This document shows positions 45,370 to 53,931 of a DNA stretch of 64,000 bases, one piece after another (positions within the stretch are counted from its first letter, which is position 1; each line of letters opens with the position of its first letter). The stretch lies in the NCBI GenBank assembly GCA_023954175.1, contig JAMLIM010000010.1, positions 1 through 64,000 on the forward strand, given 5' to 3'. The notes beneath the pieces were generated by a model that saw nothing but the letters and a program-made list of their open reading frames with translations, did not search any database and was not told the DNA's origin. The translations under genes and the position numbers were made by a program. Origin of the DNA: Rhizobacter sp. Its GTDB lineage: Bacteria > Pseudomonadota > Gammaproteobacteria > Burkholderiales > Burkholderiaceae_C.

Positions 45370-46599
45370 ATGCTGACGCTCGACCAACACCCCAGCGGCC
45401 GGCACTTCCTGCAGATCCCCGGCCCCAGCCCGGTGCCCGATCGCATCCTGCGTGCGATCAGCCTGCCGACCATCGACCACCGCGGCCCGGAGTTCGGCGC
45501 CCTCGGGCTGAAGGTGATCCAGGGGCTGCAGCAAGTGTTCGGCACGCGGCATCCGGTGGCCATCTACCCGGCCTCGGGCACCGGCGCCTGGGAAGCCGCG
45601 CTCGTCAACACGCTGAGCCCCGGCGACGCGGTGCTGATGGTCGAGACCGGCCACTTCGCGATGCTTTGGCAGAAGCTGGCGCTGCGCCTCGGCCTCGCGC
45701 CGCAAGTGCTGACGCGCCCCGGCACCTGCGCCGAGACCGGCCTGCCGCTGGCGTGGCGGCACGGCGTCGACCCCGCGGCCATCGGCGAAGCGTTGCGCGC
45801 CGACCGCGAGCAGCGCATCCGCGCCGTGTGCGTCGTGCACAACGAAACGTCCACCGGCGTCACCAGCGACATCGCGGCGGTGCGCCGCGCGATCGACGTC
45901 GCCGGCCACCCGGCCCTGCTGATGGTCGACACCATCTCCGGTCTGGCGAGTGCCGACTACCGTCATGACGAATGGGGGGTGGACGTGACCGTCAGCGGCT
46001 CGCAAAAGGGCCTGATGCTGCCGCCCGGCATCAGCTTCAACGCGCTGTCGCCGCGGGCACTTCAGGCGAATGAGACGGCGAGGCTGCCGCGCGCCTACTG
46101 GGCCTGGAACGAGATCGTCGAGATGAACCGCAGCGGCTACTGGCCGTATACGCCGAACACCAACCTGCTTTACGGGCTTCACGAATCGCTCGACATGCTG
46201 CTCGGCCAGGGCCTCGAGGTGGTCTTCGCCCGCCATCGTCGCTGGGGCGAGGCGGTGCGCAGCGCGGTGCGCGCCTGGGGCCTGCCGATCCAGTGCGCCG
46301 ACGAAGCGCTGTACTCGCCGGTGTTGACAGGCGTGATCACGCCTGAGGGCATCGATGCCGACGCACTGCGTCGCTGCATCCACGAACGCTTCGACCTGTC
46401 GCTGGGCACGGGCCTGGGCCGCATCAAGGGCCGCATGTTCCGTATCGGCCACCTCGGCGACTGCAACGACCTGACGCTGATGGCGGCGCTGTCCGGCGTC
46501 GAGATGGGCCTGCGCCTGCAGGGCGTGGCGCTGGCCGGCAGCGGCGTGCAGGCGGCGATGGACCACTTCACCGCGCACCCGGCACCGAAGCCGGCCTGA
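45370..46599 (+). CDS. Class V PLP-dependent aminotransferase (serine/alanine-glyoxylate type)
   Basis: A 409-residue PLP enzyme. Family motifs are LQIPGPSPVPDRILRAISLP at residues 14-33, YPASGTGAWEAALVNTLSPG at about 66-85, CVVHNETSTGVTSDI at about 154-168, DTISGLASADYRHDEWGVDV at about 187-206 and the PLP-lysine motif SGSQKGLMLPPGISFNA with Lys213. Homologs transfer amino groups from serine or alanine to glyoxylate. The start is ATG at 45370 with GAGGAA 6 nt upstream; an ATG-like earlier frame overlaps the promoter. It is the first gene of the plus-strand arm, with the TRAP genes 31 nt downstream, so it probably handles the amino or keto product of the imported substrate. Confidence 0.9.
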   Translation: MLTLDQHPSGRHFLQIPGPSPVPDRILRAISLPTIDHRGPEFGALGLKVIQGLQQVFGTRHPVAIYPASGTGAWEAALVNTLSPGDAVLMVETGHFAMLWQKLALRLGLAPQVLTRPGTCAETGLPLAWRHGVDPAAIGEALRADREQRIRAVCVVHNETSTGVTSDIAAVRRAIDVAGHPALLMVDTISGLASADYRHDEWGVDVTVSGSQKGLMLPPGISFNALSPRALQANETARLPRAYWAWNEIVEMNRSGYWPYTPNTNLLYGLHESLDMLLGQGLEVVFARHRRWGEAVRSAVRAWGLPIQCADEALYSPVLTGVITPEGIDADALRRCIHERFDLSLGTGLGRIKGRMFRIGHLGDCNDLTLMAALSGVEMGLRLQGVALAGSGVQAAMDHFTAHPAPKPA

Positions 46600-46630
46600 A
46601 CCGATCCCCCTACTTCAAGGAGACAACTCG

Positions 46631-47614
46631 ATGAACACCCGCCGCTCGATCCTCGCCGCTGCCCTGATTGCCGCCACCGCGCTGCCGGCCGCCGCACAGA
46701 TGGAAATCAAGCTCGGCCATGTCGGGGGCCCTGGCTCGCTGTTCGAGCTGTCGGCCAACGAATTCGCGCGCCGCGCCAACGAGAAACTCGGCAACAAGGC
46801 CAAGGTCGTCGTGTTCGGCTCCAGCCAGCTCGGCGGGGACGCCGACCTGATGCAGAAGCTGCGCCTGGGGACGGTCGAGTTGGCGATTCCGTCGACCGTG
46901 ATGTCGTCGGCGGTGGATGCATTCGGCATGTTCGAGATGCCGTACCTGGTCAAGAGCCGCGACCACATGAAGAAGATCGAGGCCGCCGTGGTCTGGCCAA
47001 CGCTGGCGCCGCTCGCCGAGGCCAAGGGCTACAAGATCCTGGCGGTGTGGGAAAACGGCTTTCGCAACATCACCACCAATACCAAGCCGATCAGCGTGCC
47101 TGCCGACCTGGCCGGCATGAAGCTGCGCGTGCCGCAGGGCAAGTGGCGCGTGAAGATGTTCCAGGCCTACGGCGCCAACCCTTCGCCGATGGCGCTGTCC
47201 GAGGTGTTCGTGGCACTTCAGACCGGCGTGATGGACGGGCAGGAGAACCCGCTGACGCAGATCTATTCGTCCAAGTTCCAGGAAGTGCAGAAGTACCTTT
47301 CGATGACCGGGCACGTCTACACGCCGGCGTACCTGGTGGCAGGCAAGACCAAGTTCGCCTCGCTGCCGCCGGACGTGCAGGCGATCCTGCAGCAGGCGGC
47401 GAAGGACACGCAGCCCTACGTCTACGAGCAGGCGGCCAAGCTCGACAACGATCTGCTGGAAAAGATCAAGGCCGCCGGGGTCAAGGTCAACGACCCCGAC
47501 AAGGATGCCTTCATCGCCGCCAGCAAGGGCGTGTACGAAGAGTTCGGCAAGGAAGTGCCCGACGGCGGCAAGCTGGTGGACAAGGCGATCGAACTCGGCA
47601 AGGGCATGAAGTAG
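46631..47614 (+). CDS. TRAP transporter substrate-binding protein, island system
   Basis: A 327-residue periplasmic binding protein with a signal peptide (RRSILAAALIAATALPAAAQ, cleavage near 22). The mature part starts MEIKLGHVGGPGSLFELSAN and has VVVFGSSQLGGDADLMQKLR, the substrate-carboxylate Arg in LAGMKLRVPQGKWRVKMFQA (about residues 157-176) and ALQTGVMDGQENPLTQIYSS (about 195-214). It differs clearly from the C4-dicarboxylate DctP elsewhere in the window, so another carboxylic acid is likely. A good AAGGAG site precedes the start. The position among CoA-transferase and aminotransferase genes suggests it binds the island's catabolic substrate. Confidence 0.92.
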   Translation: MNTRRSILAAALIAATALPAAAQMEIKLGHVGGPGSLFELSANEFARRANEKLGNKAKVVVFGSSQLGGDADLMQKLRLGTVELAIPSTVMSSAVDAFGMFEMPYLVKSRDHMKKIEAAVVWPTLAPLAEAKGYKILAVWENGFRNITTNTKPISVPADLAGMKLRVPQGKWRVKMFQAYGANPSPMALSEVFVALQTGVMDGQENPLTQIYSSKFQEVQKYLSMTGHVYTPAYLVAGKTKFASLPPDVQAILQQAAKDTQPYVYEQAAKLDNDLLEKIKAAGVKVNDPDKDAFIAASKGVYEEFGKEVPDGGKLVDKAIELGKGMK

Positions 47615-47674
47615 ACACCCGTCCCCGGTTCTTCGGCCGGCGCCGCCGGCTTTCTCACGCAATGGGAGTGCCGC

Positions 47675-48196
47675 TTGTTCGCTGCCTTCAAGACTGCCTT
47701 CGAGCGCGCCCTGACGGCCTTCGTCATCCTGCTGCTGTCGTCACTGGCCGTGGTGGTGCTGCTGGGCGTGGCCTGCCGCAAGCTCGACATTCCGCTCGTC
47801 TGGTACGACGAAGGCGCGTCGATCATGCTCGCCTGGATGACCTACTACGGTGCCGCGCTGGCTGCGCTCAAGCGCGCGCACATCGGCTTTCCCGGCCTCG
47901 TCAACGCCATGCCACCGCGCCTGCGTGTTCCGGCTGTGCTGTTCGGCGAGGCCTGCGTCATCGGCTTCTTCGCGCTGCTCACCTGGTTTGGCGTGCGCGT
48001 GCTGCTGATTCTGCAGGGTGACACGATGGTCAGCCTGACCTGGGTACCGACACAGGTGACGCAATCGGTGATCCCGATCGGCGGTGCACTGTTCATCGTC
48101 GCGCAATTGCTCAGCCTGCCGGAGGTGATGCGCCAGGCGCGCGGCGCGGGCATCACGGACGCCGAGATGGCGCCGCTGGCGGAGGCCGCGAAATGA
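47675..48196 (+). CDS. TRAP transporter small permease, island system
   Basis: A 173-residue protein with four predicted membrane helices. It starts with TTG at 47675, preceded by GGGAG at 6-nt spacing; the first codons read MFAAFKTAFERALTAFVILL. DIPLVWYDEGASIMLAWMTY at about residues 39-58 is the DctQ signature region, followed by AALAALKRAHIGFPGLVNAM. The stop overlaps the large permease ATG by 4 nt. It pairs with the adjacent large permease to form the membrane part of the uptake system. Confidence 0.92.
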   Translation: MFAAFKTAFERALTAFVILLLSSLAVVVLLGVACRKLDIPLVWYDEGASIMLAWMTYYGAALAALKRAHIGFPGLVNAMPPRLRVPAVLFGEACVIGFFALLTWFGVRVLLILQGDTMVSLTWVPTQVTQSVIPIGGALFIVAQLLSLPEVMRQARGAGITDAEMAPLAEAAK

Positions 48197-49476
48197 CGGT
48201 CGCGTTGATGTTCCTCGGCCTTGTCGCGCTGATCCTGCTGAACGTGCCGATCGCGATTGCGCTCGGCATCGTGGCGATGGCGGCGATGGTCGGCTCCGGC
48301 GGCTTCGATTCGCTGCTCAACTCGGCGATCGTGATGTTCACCGGCGCCACCAGCTTTCCGCTGCTGGCGATCCCGCTGTTCATCCTGGCGGGTGCCATCA
48401 TGAACACCTCGAGCCTGTCGCGGCGACTGATCGCCTTCGCGGGTGCGGTGTTCGGCTTCGTTCGTGGCGGGCTGGCGATGATCACGATCGGCACTTCGAT
48501 GTTCTTCGCCGAGATCTCCGGGTCGGCAGTGGCCGACGTCGCCGCAATGGGCTCGATCCTGATTCCGGCGATGAAGAAGAAGGGCTACCCGAAGGAGTTC
48601 GCCGCGGCCATCATGTCGTCGTCGGCGACGCTGGCAGTGATCATCCCGCCATCGATTCCGATGATCCTGTATGCGGTGATGGCCGACGCCTCGGTGGTGC
48701 AGATCTTCGTTGCCGGCATCGTCCCCGGCGTCCTCGCCGGCGTCGCGATGATGGCGCTGTCGTACTGGTACGCGCGGCGCTACAACTACCCGGTCGAAGA
48801 GGTCTTCCAGTGGAAGAAGGTGAAGTCGACCTTCAAGGACGCGGCCTGGGCCTTCCTGCTGCCGGTCATCATCCTCGGCGGCATCTTCGGCGGCGTCGTC
48901 ACCGCGACCGAAGGCGCGGCGCTGGCGGTGCTGGCGGCGCTGTTCATCGGCGGCGTGATCTACCGCGAGCTCGACCTCAAGCACCTCTACACCGCGATGA
49001 TCGAGGGTTCGACGCAGACTGCGACGGTGATGCTGCTGGTGGCGGCGTCGGCGCTGCTCGGCGTGTACCTGACCGAGCAGCAGATCCCGCAGCAGCTCGC
49101 GCAGTGGCTGTCGTCGATCACCGAAAACCGCTATGCGGTGCTTGGCATCCTCAACGTGTTCTTCCTGCTGATCGGGCTGTTCCTCCACTCCGCCGCGGCG
49201 ATCATCCTGGTGGTGCCGATCGTCATGCCGCTCGTCAACGCGGTGGGCATCGATCCGGTGCACTTCGGCCTGATCGTCACGCTGAACCTGGGCATCGGCC
49301 AGCAGACGCCGCCGGTGGCCAGCGTGCTGATGGCCAGCTGCGCGATCGCCAAGGCCGACATGTGGAAGGTGACGCGCGTGAACCTGCCCTTCATCGGCGT
49401 GCTCGTCGGCGTGCTGCTGCTCGTGACCTACGTGCCGGCGGTTCCGATGTTCCTCGTGGACGTCTTCTACAAATGA
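48193..49476 (+). CDS. TRAP transporter large permease, island system
   Basis: A 427-residue DctM-type permease with about 12 membrane segments. Motifs include NVPIAIALGIVAMAAMVGSG near the start, PLFILAGAIMNTSSLSRRLI at about residues 59-78, AEISGSAVADVAAMGSILIP at about 107-126, and LAVIIPPSIPMILYAVMADA at about 146-165. LFLHSAAAIILVVPIVMPLV and GIGQQTPPVASVLMASCAIA are second-half motifs. It overlaps both neighbours by 4 nt. Compared with the DctM at 37775-39055 it shares the fold but is clearly a separate subfamily. Confidence 0.95.
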   Translation: MTVALMFLGLVALILLNVPIAIALGIVAMAAMVGSGGFDSLLNSAIVMFTGATSFPLLAIPLFILAGAIMNTSSLSRRLIAFAGAVFGFVRGGLAMITIGTSMFFAEISGSAVADVAAMGSILIPAMKKKGYPKEFAAAIMSSSATLAVIIPPSIPMILYAVMADASVVQIFVAGIVPGVLAGVAMMALSYWYARRYNYPVEEVFQWKKVKSTFKDAAWAFLLPVIILGGIFGGVVTATEGAALAVLAALFIGGVIYRELDLKHLYTAMIEGSTQTATVMLLVAASALLGVYLTEQQIPQQLAQWLSSITENRYAVLGILNVFFLLIGLFLHSAAAIILVVPIVMPLVNAVGIDPVHFGLIVTLNLGIGQQTPPVASVLMASCAIAKADMWKVTRVNLPFIGVLVGVLLLVTYVPAVPMFLVDVFYK

Positions 49477-50252
49477 ACTCGCCGATCCTGAGCACGCGCG
49501 ACGGGGACATCGCCACCGTCACGCTCAACCGCCCCGACAAGCTCAATGCGCTGACGAAGCCGATGTGGCGGCGCCTGGGGGAAGTGATGCGCGAGCTGTC
49601 AGCCGACGACACGCTGCGCTGCATCGTGCTGCGCGGCGCGGGCGGCAAGGCTTTCGCGCCGGGCAACGACATCGCGGAGTTCGAGGCCGAACGCAGCAAT
49701 TTCGATCAGGGCAAGGCCTACGGCGAGGTGCTGCACGGCGCGCTGGCGGCGATCGCCGACTGCCGGCATCCCACGGTGGCGCTGATCGAAGGCATCTGCG
49801 TCGGCGGCGGACTGGAGATCGCGGCCCTGTGCGACCTGCGCCTGTGCGGCGAAGGCAGCCGCTTCGGGGTGCCGATCAACAAGCTCGGCCTGGTGATGGC
49901 GCATGCCGAACTGGCGGCGCTGGTGCAACTGGTCGGCCGCGCCGTGGCGCTCGAGATGCTGCTCGAGGGCCGTGTCTTCGGCGCCGCCGAGGCCCTGCAA
50001 AAGGGGATCGTGCACCGGGTGCTGGCCGACGACGCGGTCGAGGCCGAGGCCTACGCCGCGGCGCGCCGCATCGCTGCCGGCGCGCCGTTGGCGGCACGCT
50101 GGCACAAGCAGTTCCTGCGGCAGCTCGAATCGGGCGTGCCGCTGACCGACGCCGAGCGCGACGAGGGCTTTCGCTGCTACGACACCGAAGACTTCCGCAT
50201 CGGCTACCGCGCCTTCCTGGCGAAGACGCCACCCGCGTTCGTGGGCCGATGA
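49473..50252 (+). CDS. Enoyl-CoA hydratase/isomerase-family protein
   Basis: A 259-residue crotonase-fold enzyme. The start LSTRDGDIATVTLNRPDKLN leads to the first oxyanion-hole segment GKAFAPGNDIAEFEAERSNF (about residues 57-76) and the second, GICVGGGLEIAALCDLRLCG (about 108-127). In standard hydratases the next block is PExxLGxxPGxGGTQ; here it reads PINKLGLVMAHAELAALVQL, so the usual catalytic pattern is altered and only one Glu (in MAHAE) is obvious. It may therefore act as an isomerase, hydrolase or other crotonase. The start ATG overlaps the permease stop (ATGA), and its own stop overlaps the CoA-transferase, so they are likely consecutive steps. Confidence 0.9.
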   Translation: MNSPILSTRDGDIATVTLNRPDKLNALTKPMWRRLGEVMRELSADDTLRCIVLRGAGGKAFAPGNDIAEFEAERSNFDQGKAYGEVLHGALAAIADCRHPTVALIEGICVGGGLEIAALCDLRLCGEGSRFGVPINKLGLVMAHAELAALVQLVGRAVALEMLLEGRVFGAAEALQKGIVHRVLADDAVEAEAYAAARRIAAGAPLAARWHKQFLRQLESGVPLTDAERDEGFRCYDTEDFRIGYRAFLAKTPPAFVGR

Positions 50253-51478
50253 GCAGCCCGGCGGTCGGACCGGCCCATCCGAGCGGCCCGTTGCAGGGCC
50301 TGCGGGTCATCGAGCTGGCGCAGATCATGGCCGGGCCGAGTTGCGGCGCCCTGCTCGCCGACCTGGGTGCCGAGGTCATCAAGGTCGAGAAGATCCCGGG
50401 CGGCGACGACACCCGGCGCTATGCCGAGCCCAGCGTCAACGGCGAATCGGCGGCCTTCATGATGATGAACCGCAACAAGCGCGGCATCGCAGTCGACCTG
50501 AAGACCGAAAGCGGACAACAGGTGCTGCGCCGCCTCGCCTCCGGCGCCGACGTGCTGATCGAGAATTACCGCCGCGGCGCGCTCGACAGGTTGGGCCTGG
50601 GCGTCGCTGCCTTGCGCGCGCTGAACCCGGCGCTCATCTACTGCTCGATCTCAGGCTACGGCCGCACCGGCCCGGCGGCCGACAAGGGCGGCTTCGACCT
50701 CATCGCACAGGGCGCCTCGGGCCTGATGAGCATCACCGGCGTGCCGGGCGGCGAACCGGTGAAGGTGGGCAGCCCGGTGACCGACATGAACGCCGGCATC
50801 CTGGGCGCGCTGGGCATCGTCTCGGCGTACGTGCACCGGCTCAAGACCGGCGAGGGCCAGCACGTCGACACCTCGCTGTTCGAGGCCGGCATCCACCAGA
50901 CGGCCTGGCAGGCGGCGATCTTTTTCGCTACCGGCGTCTCGCCCGGGCCGGGAGGTTCGGCGCACGTCCTGGCGGCGCCGTATCAGGCCTTCCCGACGGC
51001 AGACGGCTGGATCAACATCGGCGGCGCCAACCAGTCCAACTGGGAGCGCGTTGCGCGGCTGGTGGGAGCGCCAGAGCTCATCGCGGATCCTCGCTTCATC
51101 GACAACAGTGCGCGCATGGCCCACCGCGCCGAGCTCTCGCGCCTGCTCGGCGAGCATCTGCGCCAGCGGCCCACGCGGGACTGGCTGCTGGCGCTGGACG
51201 CAGCCGGCGTCCCGGCCGGCCCCATCCAGAGCATCGGCGAGATGAGCTCGGACCCGCAGACCCTGGCACGCGAAATGGTGGTCGAACTCGACCACCCGGT
51301 GGCTGGCCGCACGCGGGCCCTCGGCGTGCCGCTGAAGTTCAGCGCGACCCCCGCGGGCGTGCGCCGGCCCGCGCCGACCTTCGGTCAGCACACGCGCGAC
51401 GTGCTGCGCGAGATCGGCTACGCCGACGCCGAAATCGAGTCGCTCGCTGCCACCGGCGCGGTGTACCTGGGAGGTTGA
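50249..51478 (+). CDS. Class III (CaiB/BaiF) CoA-transferase
   Basis: A 409-residue family III CoA-transferase, which moves CoA between carboxylic acids and so activates the pathway substrate without ATP. Visible features are LRVIELAQIMAGPSCGALLA at about 18-37, DLGAEVIKVEKIPGGDDTRR at about 38-57, the RNKRGIAVDLKTESG block, SGYGRTGPAADKGGFDLIAQ at about 135-154, and the expected catalytic Asp in SPVTDMNAGILGALG (about residue 179). It is the last gene of the plus-strand arm, after TRAP and crotonase genes. Closest remembered relatives act on formyl, carnitine, mesaconate or succinyl groups, but the substrate here is not determined. Confidence 0.93.
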   Translation: MSSPAVGPAHPSGPLQGLRVIELAQIMAGPSCGALLADLGAEVIKVEKIPGGDDTRRYAEPSVNGESAAFMMMNRNKRGIAVDLKTESGQQVLRRLASGADVLIENYRRGALDRLGLGVAALRALNPALIYCSISGYGRTGPAADKGGFDLIAQGASGLMSITGVPGGEPVKVGSPVTDMNAGILGALGIVSAYVHRLKTGEGQHVDTSLFEAGIHQTAWQAAIFFATGVSPGPGGSAHVLAAPYQAFPTADGWINIGGANQSNWERVARLVGAPELIADPRFIDNSARMAHRAELSRLLGEHLRQRPTRDWLLALDAAGVPAGPIQSIGEMSSDPQTLAREMVVELDHPVAGRTRALGVPLKFSATPAGVRRPAPTFGQHTRDVLREIGYADAEIESLAATGAVYLGG

Positions 51479-51548
51479 AGCAAGAACTGGATCTTGGCCA
51501 ACGGTTACGCAGTGCGCGTGACCCGCGCGAGCACTGCCCGCAGCGACC

Positions 51549-51959
51549 TCAAGCGGCCGCGAGGGACGCGGCCAGCGCGTCGGTGATGGCCTGATCCTGC
51601 GCCGAAGTCAGTCCGCTGACGCCCACCGCGCCGAGCAGGCGGCCTTCGGCGTCCTTCAGCGGCGACCCGCCGGGCAAGGCCGTCAGCTCCGGATCGCAGA
51701 AGTGGCCGATTTCGATCCCCTCGCGGTGCAGGCGTTCGAGCACCGCCTGGGTCGTGACGCCCATGCGAGCCGCCGAGTAGGCCTTGCCCTGCGAGATGCC
51801 CACGCCGCGCACCGGGGCGCCGTCCATGCGCGCGAACGCCAGCAACAGGCCGCGATCGTCGCAGACCGCTGCGCAGATCGGCTTGCCGTGCTCCTGGGTC
51901 GCCATCGCCAGGGCACGGCGCACCAGGTCCTGGGCGGTTTCGAGATTCATGTCGGGCAT
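51549..51959 (-). CDS. GlcG/HbpS-like heme-binding domain protein
   Basis: A 136-residue protein of the GlcG/HbpS (Haem_degrading) family. The core is MNLETAQDLVRRALAMATQE, then PICAAVCDDRGLLLAFARMD, SQGKAYSAARMGVTTQAVLE and a Gly-rich GAVGVSGLTSAQDQAITDAL near the C-terminus. Homologs sit in glycolate (glc) operons and in many oxidative catabolic clusters; some bind heme or cobalamin derivatives, but the catalytic role is unsettled. The likely start is ATG at 51959 (MPDMNLE) or 51950. It converges on the CoA-transferase and lies next to icd. Its proximity to the dehydrogenase island fits a link to 2-hydroxyacid metabolism. Confidence 0.85.
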   Translation of the reverse strand: MPDMNLETAQDLVRRALAMATQEHGKPICAAVCDDRGLLLAFARMDGAPVRGVGISQGKAYSAARMGVTTQAVLERLHREGIEIGHFCDPELTALPGGSPLKDAEGRLLGAVGVSGLTSAQDQAITDALAASLAAA

Positions 51960-52060
51960 GTCTAGATCCGGAAGTCGAAAGCCTCGATTGTGACCACCCG
52001 GGCCTCGGCCGGGCGCGTTGTGCTTCGTGCCGAATCCCATTCGGGATCTCGTGAACGGAA

Positions 52061-52089
52061 AACCCCAGTCGAATCAACGATCTGGGGTT
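52061..52089 (-). terminator. Rho-independent terminator for icd
   Basis: A perfect 8-bp stem (AACCCCAG/CTGGGGTT) with a 13-nt loop lies about 46 nt past the icd stop on the minus strand and is followed by TTCCGTT, so the U-run starts inside the stem end. The long loop lowers confidence slightly. Confidence 0.65.
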
Positions 52090-52134
52090 CCATCTGGGGT
52101 CATCCGGGACGTGCGAGGGCGTCCCGGGACCACG

Positions 52135-53388
52135 TTACATATGGTCGATCATCACCTGCCCGAAGCCCGAGCACGAGACCTGCGTCGCACCTTCCATCAG
52201 GCGCGCGAAGTCGTAGGTGACCTTCTTCGACGCGATCGATTTCTCCATCGAGCTGATGATGAGGTCGGCCGCCTTGGTCCAGCCCATGTGGCGCAGCATC
52301 ATCTCGGCCGAAAGGATTTCGGAACCGGGGTTCACGTAGTCCTTGCCGGCGTACTTGGGCGCCGTGCCGTGGGTCGCCTCGAAGCAGGCAACCGAATCGG
52401 ACAGGTTCGCGCCCGGCGCGATGCCGATGCCACCCACCTGCGCTGCGAGCGCGTCGGACACGTAGTCGCCGTTCAGGTTCAGCGTCGCGATCACGGAATA
52501 CTCGGCCGGGCGCAGCAGGATCTGCTGCAGGAAGGCGTCGGCGATCGAGTCCTTGACGATGATGTCCTTGCCGCTCTTCGGGTTCTTGAACTTGCACCAC
52601 GGGCCGCCGTCGATCAGCTCGGCGCCGAACTCCTTTTGCGCCAGGCCATAGGCCCAGTCGCGAAAGCCCCCTTCGGTGTACTTCATGATGTTGCCCTTGT
52701 GCACGATCGTCACGCTGGGCTTGTCGTTGTCGATCGCGTACTGGATCGCCTTGCGCACGAGACGTTCGGTGCCCTCGCGCGAGACCGGCTTGATGCCGAT
52801 GCCCGAGGTGTCGGGGAAGCGGATCTTCTTGACCCCCATCTCGTCGATCAGGAACTTGATGACCTTCTTCGCCTTGTCGGATTCGGCTTCCCACTCGATG
52901 CCGGCGTAGATGTCTTCCGAGTTCTCGCGGAAGATCACCATGTTGGTCTTCTCGGGCGCCTTGACGGGCGACGGCACGCCCTTGAAGTACTGGATCGGGC
53001 GCAGGCAGACGTAGAGGTCGAGCTCCTGGCGCAGGGCAACGTTGAGCGAGCGGATGCCGCCGCCCACCGGCGTCGTCAGCGGCCCCTTGATCGAAACGAC
53101 GTACTCGCGCAGCGCCGCGAGCGTCTCTTCCGGCAGCCAGACATCGGGGCCGTAGACCTTGGTCGACTTCTCGCCGGCGTAGATCTCCATCCAGTGGATC
53201 TTCTTCTTGCCGTCGTAGGCCTTTGCCACCGCAGCGTCGACCACCTTGATCATGACCGGCGTGATGTCGAAGCCCGTACCGTCGCCCTCGATGTAGGGAA
53301 TGATCGGCTGGTCCGGGACATTGAGCGAGAAATCGGCGTTGACGCTGATCTTTTGCCCGCCTTCGGGCACCTTGATGTGCTGGTACAT
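52135..53388 (-). CDS. icd: NADP-dependent isocitrate dehydrogenase
   Basis: Isocitrate dehydrogenase converts isocitrate to 2-oxoglutarate and CO2 with NADP in the TCA cycle. The 417-residue protein is the homodimeric E. coli type. [20 protein letters not shown] and [16 protein letters not shown] begin it; [20 protein letters not shown] at about residues 108-127 contains the Ser that IDH kinase/phosphatase modifies in enterics. [20 protein letters not shown] and the NADP segment [20 protein letters not shown] with [20 protein letters not shown] near 335-365 are conserved. The start is ATG at 53388. A divergent small gene lies 190 nt away. Confidence 0.97.
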   Translation of the reverse strand: MYQHIKVPEGGQKISVNADFSLNVPDQPIIPYIEGDGTGFDITPVMIKVVDAAVAKAYDGKKKIHWMEIYAGEKSTKVYGPDVWLPEETLAALREYVVSIKGPLTTPVGGGIRSLNVALRQELDLYVCLRPIQYFKGVPSPVKAPEKTNMVIFRENSEDIYAGIEWEAESDKAKKVIKFLIDEMGVKKIRFPDTSGIGIKPVSREGTERLVRKAIQYAIDNDKPSVTIVHKGNIMKYTEGGFRDWAYGLAQKEFGAELIDGGPWCKFKNPKSGKDIIVKDSIADAFLQQILLRPAEYSVIATLNLNGDYVSDALAAQVGGIGIAPGANLSDSVACFEATHGTAPKYAGKDYVNPGSEILSAEMMLRHMGWTKAADLIISSMEKSIASKKVTYDFARLMEGATQVSCSGFGQVMIDHM

Positions 53389-53471
53389 GTGAATTTGACT
53401 CCGGTGGGTCGACGACTGTTGCAGGGCCCGATGCGGCGCAGCGGCGCGTGCAACTCAACTTTTCATTCTAA

Positions 53472-53488
53472 TTGACGCGCCCTGTCAA
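53472..53488. promoter_or_regulatory. Palindromic site upstream of icd
   Basis: TTGAC-GCGCCCT-GTCAA is a 17-bp inverted repeat with 5-bp arms, 84 nt before the icd start. On the minus strand it contains a perfect TTGACA, and TAGAAT follows 12 nt later, too close for a standard promoter. It may be a regulator site for icd or the divergent small gene. Confidence 0.3.
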
Positions 53489-53578
53489 CCGGCTGACGCG
53501 CGATCGCGTTAGTGGGCGGCTGCCCATCGACGGACGGCCTCAACCAACCTCACTCCAACCTTAATCAAACCTCTGAAC

Positions 53579-53770
53579 ATGAACAAGATCCTCGCTGCCC
53601 TGATCGCTTCCCTGTTCGCCGCCGGCACGTTCGCTGCCGACGCACCGAAGGCCGAAGCCAAGCCCGCCGCCGCCGCCGCATCCGCCGCGCCGGCTGCCAA
53701 GAAGGCCGATGCCAAGGCTGCCGAAGCCAAGCCTGCCGCCGCCCCGGCGTCGGCCGCCGCCAAGAAGTAA
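53579..53770 (+). CDS. Small Ala/Lys-rich secreted protein
   Basis: A 63-residue protein with a standard signal peptide (MNKILAALIASLFAAGTFAA, cleavage near residue 20), after which the mature 43 residues consist almost only of Ala, Lys, Pro, Glu and Ser in repeats like PKAEAKPAAA and AAKKADAKAAEAKPA. It should be periplasmic, highly charged and unstructured. A strong terminator follows, so it is transcribed alone. Similar Ala/Lys-rich secreted peptides are familiar in Burkholderiales but I know no function for them. The pattern is low-complexity, so homology cannot be judged by eye. Confidence 0.75.
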   Translation: MNKILAALIASLFAAGTFAADAPKAEAKPAAAAASAAPAAKKADAKAAEAKPAAAPASAAAKK

Positions 53771-53843
53771 TCGGAGAGCACTTCTGCGTTGGCGGATGGC
53801 GATCGGACCGTTTCCCGGCCCGATCGCCCTGCCCGCCTTTCCA

Positions 53844-53864
53844 ACGCCCGGCATTGCCGGGCGT
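53844..53864 (+). terminator. Rho-independent terminator after the small secreted protein gene
   Basis: A perfect 9-bp stem (ACGCCCGGC/GCCGGGCGT) with a 3-nt ATT loop is followed by TTTCGTTTC. It lies 74 nt after the stop and is one of the clearest terminators in the window. Confidence 0.9.
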
Positions 53865-53931
53865 TTTCGTTTCGGTGCCGGCATCACCGGGCGTTTGCGG
53901 TTCTGCGTCGGCTGCGCGGGTCGGCGCGGGC

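Noticed and set aside
44568..45563. 332-codon N-terminal extension of the FAD/Fe-S dehydrogenase
   Set aside because: It overlaps the GntR regulator in another frame and the divergent promoter; the FAD domain begins after the ATG at 44567.
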